Of a stretch of DNA of 64,000 nt, positions 34,367 to 43,664 are shown in pieces (within the stretch, counting starts at the first letter, position 1; every line of letters begins with the position of its first letter). The DNA lies in contig JACOEL010000009.1 in assembly GCA_024998625.1 (NCBI GenBank), forward strand, positions 1 through 64,000. The letters run 5' to 3'. A program made the position numbers and the translations under genes. Source of the DNA: Nitrospira sp. GTDB lineage: Bacteria; Nitrospirota; Nitrospiria; Nitrospirales; Nitrospiraceae. Under the pieces are notes generated by a model, which worked only from the letters and a program-made list of their open reading frames with translations, was not told the origin of the DNA and searched no databases.

Positions 34367-35191
34367 TTACGGCCGCACGGCGATGAGATAGCGCCTGAGA
34401 ATGGCTTGTTCGACCCGTGAACGACCACGGTCGGGGGCCGGAAACCTGAGCACCAGATGAATACGTCCTGCCTCAGGAAGTTGGATGGTAATACGCGGCT
34501 CTGGAGACGGCGCTTCCAGCAGGTTTCGCTGTTCCAACAATTTCATCTGCCGGCCCATTTGATCCATGAAGGAGGCGCACTCGACTTTTGCGGCATTGAG
34601 CAGAGCCTGTTCGGCGGCTTGCCAATCGTCCGTGCTCTGAAGCGGAACCGACAACACATAGAGGCCGTATTCCTGCGACGGGCTCTCTTTGATCAAGGGG
34701 TTTCCAAACAGAAGACTGTTGGGAAAGACTACGGTGCGACCGGTGTAGAGATGCGACGTCTGACCAGGCCCGATTTCCAACAGCTTCGTCGCAAAGACGT
34801 CGTATTCCAGGACAACACCCCGATAAGTGCCCAGCTGGATACGATCACCCACACCGTACACGCCCCCGCCCACACGCAACGCCGCTCCGCTCCAGCAGAG
34901 AATCAATTCCTTTGTCGCCAACACCACGGTAGCCGCCAACGCGACCAGAGACACGGCAAACGCTTCCAACTCGTGGGCCCAGATCACGACGAGCCCCACG
35001 AAGAGCCCCAGCACCATGCTGTTCCGAGCCGTGACGATCCATCGTCGCTTCGCATCGATGGTCAGCGTCTGATTGCCTTTGATCCAGCGGACCAAAACCG
35101 TGCGTGCGATGAGCAGAATGAGGAGGAGGAGGATGGACTTCAGTAGATCGAAAAAAACACTCGACCCGATCACCGGCAACAGTTCGCGCAT
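34367..35191 (-). CDS. MscS-family mechanosensitive channel
   Basis: This is a 274-residue small-conductance channel protein. Three N-terminal helices lie at about residues 10-30, 55-75 and 78-98. The pore helix is followed by the beta domain with GVGDRIQLGTYRGVVLEYDVFATKL and the FPNSLLFGNPLIKES signature (usually VPNS). The cytoplasmic alpha-beta domain runs to the end. Such channels release solutes on hypo-osmotic shock. No regulator is adjacent. Confidence 0.88.
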   Translation of the reverse strand: MRELLPVIGSSVFFDLLKSILLLLILLIARTVLVRWIKGNQTLTIDAKRRWIVTARNSMVLGLFVGLVVIWAHELEAFAVSLVALAATVVLATKELILCWSGAALRVGGGVYGVGDRIQLGTYRGVVLEYDVFATKLLEIGPGQTSHLYTGRTVVFPNSLLFGNPLIKESPSQEYGLYVLSVPLQSTDDWQAAEQALLNAAKVECASFMDQMGRQMKLLEQRNLLEAPSPEPRITIQLPEAGRIHLVLRFPAPDRGRSRVEQAILRRYLIAVRP

Positions 35192-35208
35192 AACGTCGTG
35201 TGTCCGCC

Positions 35209-35655
35209 TTATTGGGATGCGTTCTCATCCTCACTGGCGCGAGGAACACATTCTTCCCGTTTCCAGTCTTTCAGCAGCTTGGCCTCATCAAACGACAGCG
35301 TATATCGATAACAATAGAGCGGCTCCCGGTAGGGTTCGTCATTACCGGCCAGACTCTTTCCGAACGGCGAGGGCGAAGGTGGGGCTTTGGTTTTCTTACC
35401 GGCAGTCAGGCTACCGGGATCCCATGGATGCACTTCTCGATCCCCCATAGGCACGCGATACGTCCAGACTGTGTCACCACCCAGCACCGGTGTCTTCGCG
35501 GTACTTGGAGGACCGAATTTTTCTGCAATATCGTCCTGCGTGAGCTTCTTCACTCCCTTATCCAAATACCGGTCACGCCAAGGCCCGCCGCAACCGGATA
35601 GCACCACGACACAGAAAAGGAGCAGGAGGGTACTCCATCGACCAGGGCACACCAT
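35209..35655 (-). CDS. Lipoprotein with BamE/SmpA-like hint
   Basis: This is a 148-residue predicted lipoprotein with the lipobox LSGCG. KKLTQDDIAEKFGPPSTAKT followed by DTVWTYRVP resembles the start of a BamE/SmpA-type fold, which begins with a helix and a GxP turn before beta strands. The later Pro/Ser/Lys-rich loop and the CYRYTLSFDEAKLL strand are not typical, so the assignment is weak. The ATG chosen is 28 codons inside the longest frame, just before the signal peptide. Confidence 0.65.
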   Translation of the reverse strand: MVCPGRWSTLLLLFCVVVLSGCGGPWRDRYLDKGVKKLTQDDIAEKFGPPSTAKTPVLGGDTVWTYRVPMGDREVHPWDPGSLTAGKKTKAPPSPSPFGKSLAGNDEPYREPLYCYRYTLSFDEAKLLKDWKREECVPRASEDENASQ

Positions 35656-35683
35656 CGTCTTCTCCGTCTCGCGTCTCAACTGG

Positions 35684-35899
35684 CTACCGTTCCGAATCAC
35701 GCTGCTCCCGAATCCGCCGAATGGAGCAATACATCGCATAGCCCTGAGCCATCATCCCGGTGACGAGCAGCCCCAACGCAGTTTGAAGCCACATGCTGTT
35801 GGGGAATTCCAACCCGTAAATACCAAGCATGAAGCCCCCGGCAATGAAGACAATGCCCATGCCGCGCGCAATCAATGCATTGGTTCGCCAATCAGACAT
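35684..35899 (-). CDS. Small two-helix membrane protein
   Basis: This is a 71-residue protein with two membrane helices, GMGIVFIAGGFMLGIYGL and ALGLLVTGMMAQGYAMYCSI, and a basic C-terminal tail with RRIREQRDSER. GAGG sits seven bases before the chosen ATG; a second ATG directly before it is an alternative. I do not recognise a family. It lies between a TPR lipoprotein gene and another lipoprotein gene, all on one strand. Confidence 0.6.
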   Translation of the reverse strand: MSDWRTNALIARGMGIVFIAGGFMLGIYGLEFPNSMWLQTALGLLVTGMMAQGYAMYCSIRRIREQRDSER

Positions 35900-35976
35900 C
35901 ATTCGTCCTCGAGCCCTTACGAATCTGTACGCTACACCGGCGCATCCCATCGGTTCAACTCTGCACCTCTCCGTCA

Positions 35977-36660
35977 TCACGATTTCGGTTTTCCCCGAAT
36001 CGCGCCTGCCCTCCGCTCGAGCCCCTCCGCCTCTGCGACCCGACCTACCTTGCGCAACGCAATCGCATAGTCTTCAAGATTTTTGGCCACGTCCGGATGG
36101 TCAGGCCCCAAATGCTTCTCCCGCACCGCCAAGGCCCGCGCAAATAACGCCCCTGCTTGCTCCCCGTCACCTTGCGCCAAATACATCGCGGCCAAATTGC
36201 TCAGGGCCAGCGCCACCTCCGGATGCTCCGGTCCCAGGAGCTTCTCCTTGATCGAGAGCGCCCGCGTCAGGAGGCGTTGCGCATCGGCATATTGTCCGTG
36301 CTTGCGATGCAAAACACCAAGGTTATTCAACATAGCTGCCACATCGAGGTGGTTCTCGCCGTGCACGTCCTGGTAAATCTTAAGCGCTTCCAGATACACC
36401 GGCTCAGCCTCGACGAATTTCCCCTGCGCGCTATAGGCTTGGGCCAAATGGGCCAAGGTCACCGCCACCCGCCGATCATGTAGGCCGAACTCTTCTGCCT
36501 TAGGCACGGCGGCCGAGAAAATTTTTTCGGCCTGCTCATACTGCCCTTGCTGTAATGCCGTTTCGCCTGCCTGCATCGCAGCATCCCACGTCTGTTGCCC
36601 GCAGGCCAGAGTCACCAGCAGCAGAAACGCTGACGCACCGGCGACAACGGTTCGTTTCAT
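35977..36660 (-). CDS. TPR-repeat lipoprotein
   Basis: This is a 227-residue protein with a lipobox-like VTLACG after the signal peptide. At least four 42-residue TPR units of the kinesin-light-chain type follow, each with the pattern LGPEHPEVALALSNLAAMYL or GENHLDVAAMLNNLGVLH. These units mediate protein binding, probably in the periplasm. The ATG overlaps the stop of the upstream oxidoreductase gene by four bases (ATGA), so the two are translated in step. Confidence 0.82.
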   Translation of the reverse strand: MKRTVVAGASAFLLLVTLACGQQTWDAAMQAGETALQQGQYEQAEKIFSAAVPKAEEFGLHDRRVAVTLAHLAQAYSAQGKFVEAEPVYLEALKIYQDVHGENHLDVAAMLNNLGVLHRKHGQYADAQRLLTRALSIKEKLLGPEHPEVALALSNLAAMYLAQGDGEQAGALFARALAVREKHLGPDHPDVAKNLEDYAIALRKVGRVAEAEGLERRAGAIRGKPKS

Positions 36661-38066
36661 GCTCGACCCATCTGCTCGACGATGGACTCCGCCGGATAGG
36701 TCACAATCTCCGCGAGCGTCGGATGATAGTGGGGAATGCGCAGCAGGTCCTGTGCGGTGCCATGAAAATACATCACCGCGATCAGCTCATGAATCAGTTC
36801 CCCCGCCTCCGGCCCCACAATCTGGGCGCCCAGCAAGGCGCCGTCGTCCGGGCGACAGAGCAGCTTCACAAATCCATGCACGGCGCCCAGACACATGGCC
36901 TTTCCATGGTCGGCAAACGGGTATGACGCCGTCAGATAAGGAATCGCCTCTTCGCGACACTGCCGTTCACTCATTCCCGCGACCGCAACCTGAGGTTCGG
37001 TGAACACGACTTCGGCATCCAACCGGTGATCGATCACCCGCGAAGGTTCATCCGGGTGTGTCGCATTAAACCCAGCCGTCTCGCCTTGTTGAATCGCCAG
37101 ATGCACAATGGGAGTGAGATCGTTGACGTCACCCACGGCAAAGATGTGCGGCTGAGCAGTCCGCATATCCCCGCCGACCACCAGCCGACCGTCGATGACT
37201 TGCACACCAGCCGCTTCCAGATTGAGCCCATTCAGGTTGGGACGACGACCGAGGGCTTGAAAAATGACTTCGGCAGAGCGTGCGTGCGTGATCCCCCCCT
37301 GCACAAAATGCATGGTCTTCTCAGACGGGGTTGAGGTCACACGTTGGAACGAGACGCCGGTCATCACCTCGATCCCCTCATCCTGAAAGGCCGCCGCCAG
37401 TGCCTGACCGATGTCTTCATCCATGTCGGACAACAAGGTCGTGCCACGCTGTAGCATGGTGACCTTTGTGCCGATTCGGGCAAAAAATTGCGCGAACTCG
37501 ACGGCGACCAGGCCGCCCCCCAACACCAGGAGCGACGCCGGTTGGCGGCGAACATCGAGCATCTCATCGCTGGTCAGATAACCGGCTTCATCCAGCCCCG
37601 GAATGGCCACCTCGGCCGCACTCGACCCGGTGGCAATGACGAATGCGCCGCCGCGAATCCGAACATCTCCGGCACGAAGTTCGTGAGGTGAGAGAAACTC
37701 GGCGCGGGACTCATACAAGGTAAACCGCGGGTCTCGCAGTGCGGCGATGCGGTAGTCGGCGAACTCTCGAACCAATCGGTTCTTGCGATCGACGATAGCC
37801 GACAGATCCGCTTGGGCAGTGACCGGACTCAGCCCGAACTCGCGCGCGCGCTTCATCAGCGTCATGATCTCAGCCGACCGCAGAATCGTTTTGGTCGGCA
37901 TGCAACCCCGCAGGATGCACAACCCCCCGAGCGGACCCTGATCCACGATGGCCACATCGGCGCCCGCGTCGCGAGCCGTCCGTGCGGCGGCATAACCCGC
38001 CGATCCGCCGCCGATCACCACGACATCGTGCCGCCGTTCAGGCATGTGAGAGAGTTGTGATGACAT
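36657..38066 (-). CDS. FAD-dependent pyridine nucleotide-disulfide oxidoreductase (Lpd/MerA-like)
   Basis: This is a flavoprotein of about 469 residues. VVVIGGGSAGYAAARTARDAG binds FAD. GGLCILRGCMPTKTILRS carries the redox-active pair CxxxxC, and LLVLGGGLVAVEFAQFFARIG binds NAD(P). The dimer domain ends with HYHPTLAEIVTYPAE, which has the His-Pro-Glu of the partner active site. It could be a dihydrolipoamide dehydrogenase or a mercuric or soluble disulfide reductase; no 2-oxoacid dehydrogenase or mer genes are near. The start could also be 38045. Confidence 0.85.
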   Translation of the reverse strand: MSSQLSHMPERRHDVVVIGGGSAGYAAARTARDAGADVAIVDQGPLGGLCILRGCMPTKTILRSAEIMTLMKRAREFGLSPVTAQADLSAIVDRKNRLVREFADYRIAALRDPRFTLYESRAEFLSPHELRAGDVRIRGGAFVIATGSSAAEVAIPGLDEAGYLTSDEMLDVRRQPASLLVLGGGLVAVEFAQFFARIGTKVTMLQRGTTLLSDMDEDIGQALAAAFQDEGIEVMTGVSFQRVTSTPSEKTMHFVQGGITHARSAEVIFQALGRRPNLNGLNLEAAGVQVIDGRLVVGGDMRTAQPHIFAVGDVNDLTPIVHLAIQQGETAGFNATHPDEPSRVIDHRLDAEVVFTEPQVAVAGMSERQCREEAIPYLTASYPFADHGKAMCLGAVHGFVKLLCRPDDGALLGAQIVGPEAGELIHELIAVMYFHGTAQDLLRIPHYHPTLAEIVTYPAESIVEQMGRA

Positions 38067-38115
38067 TCCCGGTCCGATAGACTGTCTCGCAGGTATGAAC
38101 CTGCAAGGATACACT

Positions 38116-38334
38116 ATGATGAAACCTGGCCGCTATCGTCACTACAAAGGGAACGACTATGAAGTATTGGGCGTGGCTCGGCATTCCGAGACCGAGGAGG
38201 AGTATGTCGTCTATCGGCAGCTCTATGGGGCAGGCGGACTGTGGATCAGACCGCTGGGAATGTTTCTCGAATCGGTGAGCATCGGCGAAACCGTCGTCCC
38301 CCGATTCCGATGGTTAGAGGAAGGTCCAGCGTGA
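38116..38334 (+). CDS. DUF1653-domain protein
   Basis: This is a 72-residue protein that matches DUF1653 from end to end: MKPGRYRHYKGNDYEVLGVA, then HSETEEEYVVYRQLYG, LWIRPLGMFLE and VPRFRWLEE. The domain is widespread, small and beta-rich, with unknown function. Translation may begin at either of two adjacent ATGs. Its last 21 bases overlap the end of the convergent MEKHLA gene. Confidence 0.85.
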   Translation: MMKPGRYRHYKGNDYEVLGVARHSETEEEYVVYRQLYGAGGLWIRPLGMFLESVSIGETVVPRFRWLEEGPA

Positions 38335-38787
38335 GAAGGTCGCGGCCTGTCCCTGACGACGCCCGGCTTGGTCGATGACACTCCAAACAATCGCGCTTTC
38401 GATCAGGAACCGTCGCCCGCTGTTTGAAATTCTCACCCCGCGGTAATTATCCACATACCCCTGCGCGCGAGCCTGTTCAAGCATCCACTCTCGCTCGGCA
38501 CGATTCACGGCTTCTGCCGTCAAGCGTGATGGAGTCTGCAAGAGCTGCTCCCACGTTGTCTCCCACAAGGTGAGGGCGAGATGCGACCCGTAATTAAGGA
38601 TCGGGTCCTCCTGCAACCCGTGCGACACCACGACAAAGGGCGCCATGAACAACGCATGGGCCTGCTCCTCGGGCCCGCCGGTCCGTGGCATCAAATCCCG
38701 TCCGACCCAGTGGCGATAACTGTTCAAGAGCAGCCGGGACCATTCGACGACCGACGGCTGACTCCACACCTGATTCGGATCGTCCAT
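38314..38787 (-). CDS. MEKHLA-domain protein
   Basis: This is a 157-residue PAS-like protein. Family features are FVVVSHGLQEDPILNYGSHLAL, ALTLWETTWEQLLQTPSRLTA and the end GRRFLIESAIVWSVIDQAGR. MEKHLA domains resemble PAS folds and are found alone in bacteria and at the end of plant HD-ZIP III regulators; no ligand is known. GAGG lies five bases before the start chosen, whereas the longest frame adds 34 unlikely residues. Confidence 0.85.
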   Translation of the reverse strand: MDDPNQVWSQPSVVEWSRLLLNSYRHWVGRDLMPRTGGPEEQAHALFMAPFVVVSHGLQEDPILNYGSHLALTLWETTWEQLLQTPSRLTAEAVNRAEREWMLEQARAQGYVDNYRGVRISNSGRRFLIESAIVWSVIDQAGRRQGQAATFSRWTFL

Positions 38788-38878
38788 GACTTCCTCGGCG
38801 TAATAGGTCGATGCGTTGCGCCCGACGCATGACTGACTTGCCGGTAGTAGCACGCCTCCCCGCTCCATGCCAAGCAGG

Positions 38879-39430
38879 TTATGCGGCACGCTTTCTCAAA
38901 TGACGGACAAACAACCCCTGCCCGTTGCTGCCTATCAAGGTCATGACCAGATCGCCGCGTTGCAGCCTGGTTCCATCTCCCATCGCCTCAGCATCTTGCG
39001 TGACGACCCTGCAGGTCCAGGTTTCCACCGTCTCATCGTGCCCCCTCGTCTTGAGCACGACGCGGCCTTTTCCATCAACTCGATAGGTCATATCCAACGG
39101 AACCGCCTCAAACAGCTGGTCTGGATCGCCGAAGAGGGGGTGGAGCGAGTGGGCCGATTTGGCGTCGCCCCGATGCGAGTATTGAAAGGCTTGGTGAGGA
39201 AACAGATACGGAGCCTGTGGGTTTCTGAACCGATACGATGAGTCGAAGGCAATCAGTTGCCAAATTCCTGGCAGATCGTCTCCCGCACAGGCCCGGGAAG
39301 AGTGCCCGTGGGCGGCAAGTCCTGTTCGCGTCATCGACTTCGCCACTGGATGGTCCTTCGCCTCGGCCGGACACCAACCGGCCACACCCAGGCAGCCCGC
39401 CACCACGAATGCTCCGAGCCATCGTGCCAT
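38879..39430 (-). CDS. Secreted protein of unknown function
   Basis: This is a 183-residue exported protein with a signal peptide ending near PAEAKD. The mature part has GDDLPGIWQLIAFDSSYRFR, YLFPHQAFQYSHRGDAKSA and a beta-rich end, VETWTCRVVTQDAEAM and GDLVMTLIGSNGQGLFVRHL. The pattern GxWxL followed by strands suggests a lipocalin-like or small beta-barrel fold, but I cannot name a family. CGGAGG is placed a few bases before the ATG. Confidence 0.65.
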   Translation of the reverse strand: MARWLGAFVVAGCLGVAGWCPAEAKDHPVAKSMTRTGLAAHGHSSRACAGDDLPGIWQLIAFDSSYRFRNPQAPYLFPHQAFQYSHRGDAKSAHSLHPLFGDPDQLFEAVPLDMTYRVDGKGRVVLKTRGHDETVETWTCRVVTQDAEAMGDGTRLQRGDLVMTLIGSNGQGLFVRHLRKRAA

Positions 39431-39530
39431 ACGGTCCTCCGTTTCAGATATGATCTCTCCAGCCCCATGCCCGGAGCCTGCCCGAAGACAAACCTGGCAG
39501 GGATCGGAGATTGTCAGACACTCAGCGAGA

Positions 39531-39764
39531 TTAGGGTTCTTTTCGTACGTCTGCCGCCGTGGACGGGGCGGGAAGCGCTTTAGGAGCGCGAGGCAGCACA
39601 CGATACTCGATCAACCGGCAAGTACAGAACGAAACTTGCCGCCATTCGGCGGTAATTTTCACGATCGCTGATCCACAGATCGTGCAGCCCAGCGCCCGGG
39701 GATCGCGCTTGATCGTCCAGCGGGGAATCGTGATGCGTTCGGCGTCGACCGATTTCTGTTCCAT
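39531..39764 (-). CDS. Small Cys-motif protein
   Basis: This is a 77-residue protein with LGCTICGSAIVKI and, about 20 residues on, VSFCTCRLIEYRVL, four Cys likely to bind one zinc. The tail is Pro/Ala-rich. It is divergent from leuC and separated from it by about 160 bp. I do not recognise the family, and the call rests on the Cys pattern and composition. Confidence 0.5.
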   Translation of the reverse strand: MEQKSVDAERITIPRWTIKRDPRALGCTICGSAIVKITAEWRQVSFCTCRLIEYRVLPRAPKALPAPSTAADVRKEP

Positions 39765-39829
39765 GCAGACTTTATCGGTCCCCGGTTGTAAAATCTAAAG
39801 AGGCAATTTCTTCCGTCCCGCCTTTGCCC

Positions 39830-39860
39830 TTGATGCTATAGGCCTGCTCGCATATATAAT
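39830..39860 (+). promoter_or_regulatory. Promoter of leuCD
   Basis: A perfect TATAAT at 39855-39860 lies 64 bp before the leuC ATG. TTGATG 19 bases upstream is a possible -35 element at longer than ideal spacing. Confidence 0.5.
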
Positions 39861-39923
39861 AGGCACGCATCGCACCTGCGCCTTCAATCACTTGCAACGG
39901 CGCGGGTCTACAAGGAGATCGCT

Positions 39924-41327
39924 ATGGCTGCACAGACATTATTCGAAAAAATTTGGAACGACCACGTGGTTCGGGCGGAACCGGACGGGACCACGTTGCT
40001 CTATATTGACCGCCACTTAGTGCATGAAGTGACCTCACCGCAGGCCTTCGAAGGGTTGGCCGTGGCAGGCCGGACACCCCGCAGACCGGGTGCCGCACTG
40101 GCCGTTCCTGACCATAATGTCCCGACAACCGACCGCCGCGTGGCCATCGCCGACCCGATCAGCGCCAAACAAATTCAGACGCTGGACGATAACTGCAAAA
40201 CGTTCGGCATCACGATGTTCGGCATGAACGACATTCGGCAAGGCGTCGTCCACGTTATCGGCCCTGAGCAGGGGTTCACGCTGCCGGGTATGACGATCGT
40301 CTGCGGGGACTCACACACCTCGACCCATGGAGCCTTCGGCGCGCTAGCGTTCGGCATCGGCACCAGCGAGGTCGAACATGTCCTGGCCACGCAATGTCTG
40401 GTGCAGAAACGCCCCAAGACGATGGAAGTCCGCGTCGACGGCCAACTGTCGCCCCGTTGTTCCGCCAAGGATGTCATTCTGGCCATCATTGGAAAAATCG
40501 GCACGGCCGGCGGAACCGGGTACGTGATTGAGTACACCGGATCGGCTATTCGCGCGCTCAGCATGGAAGGCCGCATGACCCTCTGCAACATGTCGATCGA
40601 GGGTGGAGCCCGCGCCGGCATGGTGGCACCGGACGAGACCACCTTTGTCTATATCAAAGGCCGCCCGATGGCTCCGAAGGGTATCCTCTGGGATCAGGCC
40701 GTGACGGCCTGGCGGCAACTCGCCACCGATCCCGGCGCGAAGTATGACGCCGTCGTAGAGTTACAAGCCGAGGCGATCGCCCCGCAAGTCACCTGGGGCA
40801 CCAGCCCGGGGATGGTCACTGGAGTGGACGGGAACGTTCCGGACCCTCGCACCATGGGGGACGACAAACTCCGCCAGGCGACGGAACGGGCCATCGAATA
40901 CATGGCGTTGCTGCCCGGCATGCCGATCCGCGACATCAAGATCGACAAGGTCTTCATCGGGTCCTGTACCAATTCCAGGATTGAAGACCTCCGCCTGGCC
41001 GCCTCGTTCGCCAAGGGGAAAAAAGTCGCCAGCACCGTACATGCCATGGTGGTCCCCGGATCGGGACTCGTGAAGCAGCAGGCGGAACAAGAGGGACTAG
41101 ATCGTATTTTCAAGGAATCGGGATTCGAATGGCGGGAAGCGGGCTGCAGCATGTGCCTGGCGATGAACGCTGACGTTCTCCAGCCGGGGGAACGGTGCGC
41201 GTCAACCAGCAACCGGAACTTCGAAGGGCGTCAGGGAGCCGGCGGGCGGACTCATCTGGTATCGCCGGCAATGGCCGTCGCCGCCGCTGTCGAAGGACAT
41301 TTCGTCGATATCCGTCACTGGTCGTAA
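39924..41327 (+). CDS. leuC: 3-isopropylmalate dehydratase large subunit
   Basis: LeuC with LeuD isomerises 2- to 3-isopropylmalate in leucine synthesis, using a 4Fe-4S cluster. The 467-residue protein has [54 protein letters not shown] with the first cluster Cys and GCSMCLAMN with the other two. AAGGAG precedes the ATG. leuD follows after 76 bp, and both share the promoter upstream. Confidence 0.96.
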   Translation: MAAQTLFEKIWNDHVVRAEPDGTTLLYIDRHLVHEVTSPQAFEGLAVAGRTPRRPGAALAVPDHNVPTTDRRVAIADPISAKQIQTLDDNCKTFGITMFGMNDIRQGVVHVIGPEQGFTLPGMTIVCGDSHTSTHGAFGALAFGIGTSEVEHVLATQCLVQKRPKTMEVRVDGQLSPRCSAKDVILAIIGKIGTAGGTGYVIEYTGSAIRALSMEGRMTLCNMSIEGGARAGMVAPDETTFVYIKGRPMAPKGILWDQAVTAWRQLATDPGAKYDAVVELQAEAIAPQVTWGTSPGMVTGVDGNVPDPRTMGDDKLRQATERAIEYMALLPGMPIRDIKIDKVFIGSCTNSRIEDLRLAASFAKGKKVASTVHAMVVPGSGLVKQQAEQEGLDRIFKESGFEWREAGCSMCLAMNADVLQPGERCASTSNRNFEGRQGAGGRTHLVSPAMAVAAAVEGHFVDIRHWS

Positions 41328-41403
41328 GCCAGGACACATTCCGAGACTGACGGCGGGGCGATTGAATCGACGCCCGTCAGGCACGAAGCAGAAGAGGACA
41401 TAT

Positions 41404-42024
41404 ATGGACGCATTCACAACACTCACAGGACTGGTCGCTCCGTTGGACCGGCTCAATGTCGATACCGATCAGATCATTCCAAAACAGTTCTTGAAGACCA
41501 TCAAGCGGACGGGCCTGCGCGAAGGACTGTTCTACGATTGGCGGCGGCTGAAGGATGGCTCGCAGGATCCCTCCTTCTTTCTGAACCAGCCTCGTTATCA
41601 GAAGGCCACGATTCTGTTGGCGCGGGACAACTTCGGCTGCGGATCGTCGCGCGAACATGCGCCATGGGCGCTGCTCGATCAAGGGTTTCGTTGCGTCCTC
41701 GCCCCCAGCTTCGCGGACATTTTCTACAACAACTGCTTTCAAAACGGCATTCTCCCGGTGGTACTGACAGGGCCAGAAATCCACGCCCTCTTCGAGGGCG
41801 TGACGGCCCGCGAAGGCTATCAACTGACGGTGGACCTGGCAGCGCAGCTAGTCATCACGCCGGACGGCGCCACCTACCATTTCGAGATCGATCCGTTCCG
41901 AAAAGATTGTTTGTATCGAGGATTGGACGCGATCGGCCTCACGCTCCAACATGCTGATCGGATCACGGAATACGAACAACGCCGCCGCACACAAACCCCC
42001 TGGCTGTTTCAAGACGTGCGCTAA
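41404..42024 (+). CDS. leuD: 3-isopropylmalate dehydratase small subunit
   Basis: LeuD is the swivel-domain partner of LeuC. The 206-residue protein shows [35 protein letters not shown], the substrate-binding loop of the family, and ILPVVL. Length is typical. A 14-residue longer frame is discarded because it is unlike LeuD. The gene after it is only 21 bases away and may be read through. Confidence 0.95.
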   Translation: MDAFTTLTGLVAPLDRLNVDTDQIIPKQFLKTIKRTGLREGLFYDWRRLKDGSQDPSFFLNQPRYQKATILLARDNFGCGSSREHAPWALLDQGFRCVLAPSFADIFYNNCFQNGILPVVLTGPEIHALFEGVTAREGYQLTVDLAAQLVITPDGATYHFEIDPFRKDCLYRGLDAIGLTLQHADRITEYEQRRRTQTPWLFQDVR

Positions 42025-42045
42025 CCGTCGGGAAAGGAACGCCCT

Positions 42046-42435
42046 ATGACGTGGTGGGAAACCATTCTGTTTCCGGTAGCCTGGCTGTGGAGACCGAAAC
42101 TTCTCTTCACGTTGCTCTTTTTCGGCGGGGCCGCTTATTTGCTGATCATCTTCAACTGGAGTTATTCCGACGGAGACCGCGTGGGCTATCTCCAGAAGCT
42201 TTCTCGGAAAGGGTGGATTTGCAAGACCCAGGAAGGCGAACTCGCGATGACGACTGTGCCCGGCGTCGCACCGGTATTATGGAGTTTCAGCGTGTGGGAT
42301 GATGCCGTGGCCAAGAAACTCGACGGGCAGATGGGAAAACGAGTGGTCCTCCATTATAAGGAATTCCGCTACATCCCCACCACCTGCTTCGGGGAGACCG
42401 CCTACTTTGTGGATCGCGCCGAAGTCTTGGATTGA
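42046..42435 (+). CDS. Conserved small membrane-anchored protein
   Basis: This is a 129-residue protein with one or two hydrophobic segments up to about residue 40, then a compact soluble domain with VGYLQKLSRKGWICKTQEGELA, LWSFSVWDDAVAKKL and VLHYKEFRYIPTTCFGETAYFV. The domain looks like a small beta-barrel family found beside biosynthesis genes in many bacteria, without known function. GGAAAGGA precedes the start. It probably ends the leuCD transcript; corA converges 20 bases on. Confidence 0.7.
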   Translation: MTWWETILFPVAWLWRPKLLFTLLFFGGAAYLLIIFNWSYSDGDRVGYLQKLSRKGWICKTQEGELAMTTVPGVAPVLWSFSVWDDAVAKKLDGQMGKRVVLHYKEFRYIPTTCFGETAYFVDRAEVLD

Positions 42436-42455
42436 CGGCCCCATTCTGCACGCCA

Positions 42456-43520
42456 TCACAGCCACTTCTTTTTCTTAAAAAAGTACAGCATGGCCAGCCC
42501 GGTTGCGGCCATGACACCGAGCACGGCCGGGTATCCCCAGGGCGATTTCAATTCCGGCATGTGCTCGAAATTCATCCCGTAGATACTGGCGATAAAGCTG
42601 AGCGGCATGAAAATGGTCGTGATGATCGTCAACACTTTCATGACGCCGTTCAAGCGATAACTCACGCTGGAGAGATACACTTCCATCATGGACGACACCA
42701 TTTCGCGTAAGGTCTCGATCGTATCGCCGATCTGAATGATGTGGTCATAGACATCGCGGAAAAAAACCTTCGTCGAACCCTGCAAAAATTGGCCGTCCGA
42801 GCGCGACAGGTTGTTCATCACATCCCGGAGCGGCCAGACGGAGCGACGCAGAAACAGCAGTTGCCGCTTGAGGCCGTGGATATCGCGCAATGTCTCCGGA
42901 CCGGGGTTCGTGACGCACACATCCTGGAGCGCTTCAATTCTTTCTCCCAGCGTCTCCAGAATGACGAAATACCGGTCCACAATCGAGTCCATCAGGGCGT
43001 ACAAGAGATAATCCGCGCCGGCATGACGTAATCGGCCTTTCCCGTTCCGCAGCCGTTCCTTCACACCTTGAAAGACATCCCCGCCGTTCTCTTGAAACGA
43101 CAGGAGAAAGTTCTCACCGAATACCAGGCTCACCTGCTCGACGTTGATGTCGCCCTCCCGATCCCCTTCATACAGCATCTTGAGCACCACATAGCCGTAC
43201 GAGCCGTAGTCGTCGAGTTTCGGACGTTGGTCGGTATTCGCGATATCTTCCAGCAGCAAGGGATGGAGGCCGAACATTTTCCCGAAACTCTCCAGCACCT
43301 CCATCTTGTGAATGCCGCCGACGTCCACCCATCGGACCGTCGGCTCCCCGGTCATCGCGATCTCGTCCGGCTTCGACACCGGTCGCTCTTGAAACTGTCC
43401 CTCGCCGTATTCGTACACCGAGATCGTGACCGTCTCGGACTTTTTTTCGCCGATATGGACCAGGGTGCCAGGCGGCAACCCCGCCTTGCGGGAATGTTTA
43501 TGCTTCAACTTCATCGTCAT
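42456..43520 (-). CDS. corA: CorA-type magnesium/cobalt transporter
   Basis: This is a 354-residue channel subunit. The N-terminal cytoplasmic alpha/beta domain contains VRWVDVGGIHKMEVLESFG and HPLLLEDIANTDQRPKLDDY. A long helix follows. The two C-terminal helices include the selectivity signature YGMNFEHMPEL and a lysine-rich end, FKKKKWL. CorA proteins form pentamers that admit Mg2+. An ATG two codons later is an equally good start. Confidence 0.93.
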   Translation of the reverse strand: MTMKLKHKHSRKAGLPPGTLVHIGEKKSETVTISVYEYGEGQFQERPVSKPDEIAMTGEPTVRWVDVGGIHKMEVLESFGKMFGLHPLLLEDIANTDQRPKLDDYGSYGYVVLKMLYEGDREGDINVEQVSLVFGENFLLSFQENGGDVFQGVKERLRNGKGRLRHAGADYLLYALMDSIVDRYFVILETLGERIEALQDVCVTNPGPETLRDIHGLKRQLLFLRRSVWPLRDVMNNLSRSDGQFLQGSTKVFFRDVYDHIIQIGDTIETLREMVSSMMEVYLSSVSYRLNGVMKVLTIITTIFMPLSFIASIYGMNFEHMPELKSPWGYPAVLGVMAATGLAMLYFFKKKKWL

Positions 43521-43664
43521 TCCAGCTTGTACGCGGAACCGGCAGGAGGGTCAAGAGCCGGGGGCGGTGCCACGCCACTCCAGGCTTTGTTCCCGAGCCA
43601 AGACCTGGTACGGTGAAGACATGCAGCCATCACCTGCCCCTACGAACCGGGAGCCTGCGTGACG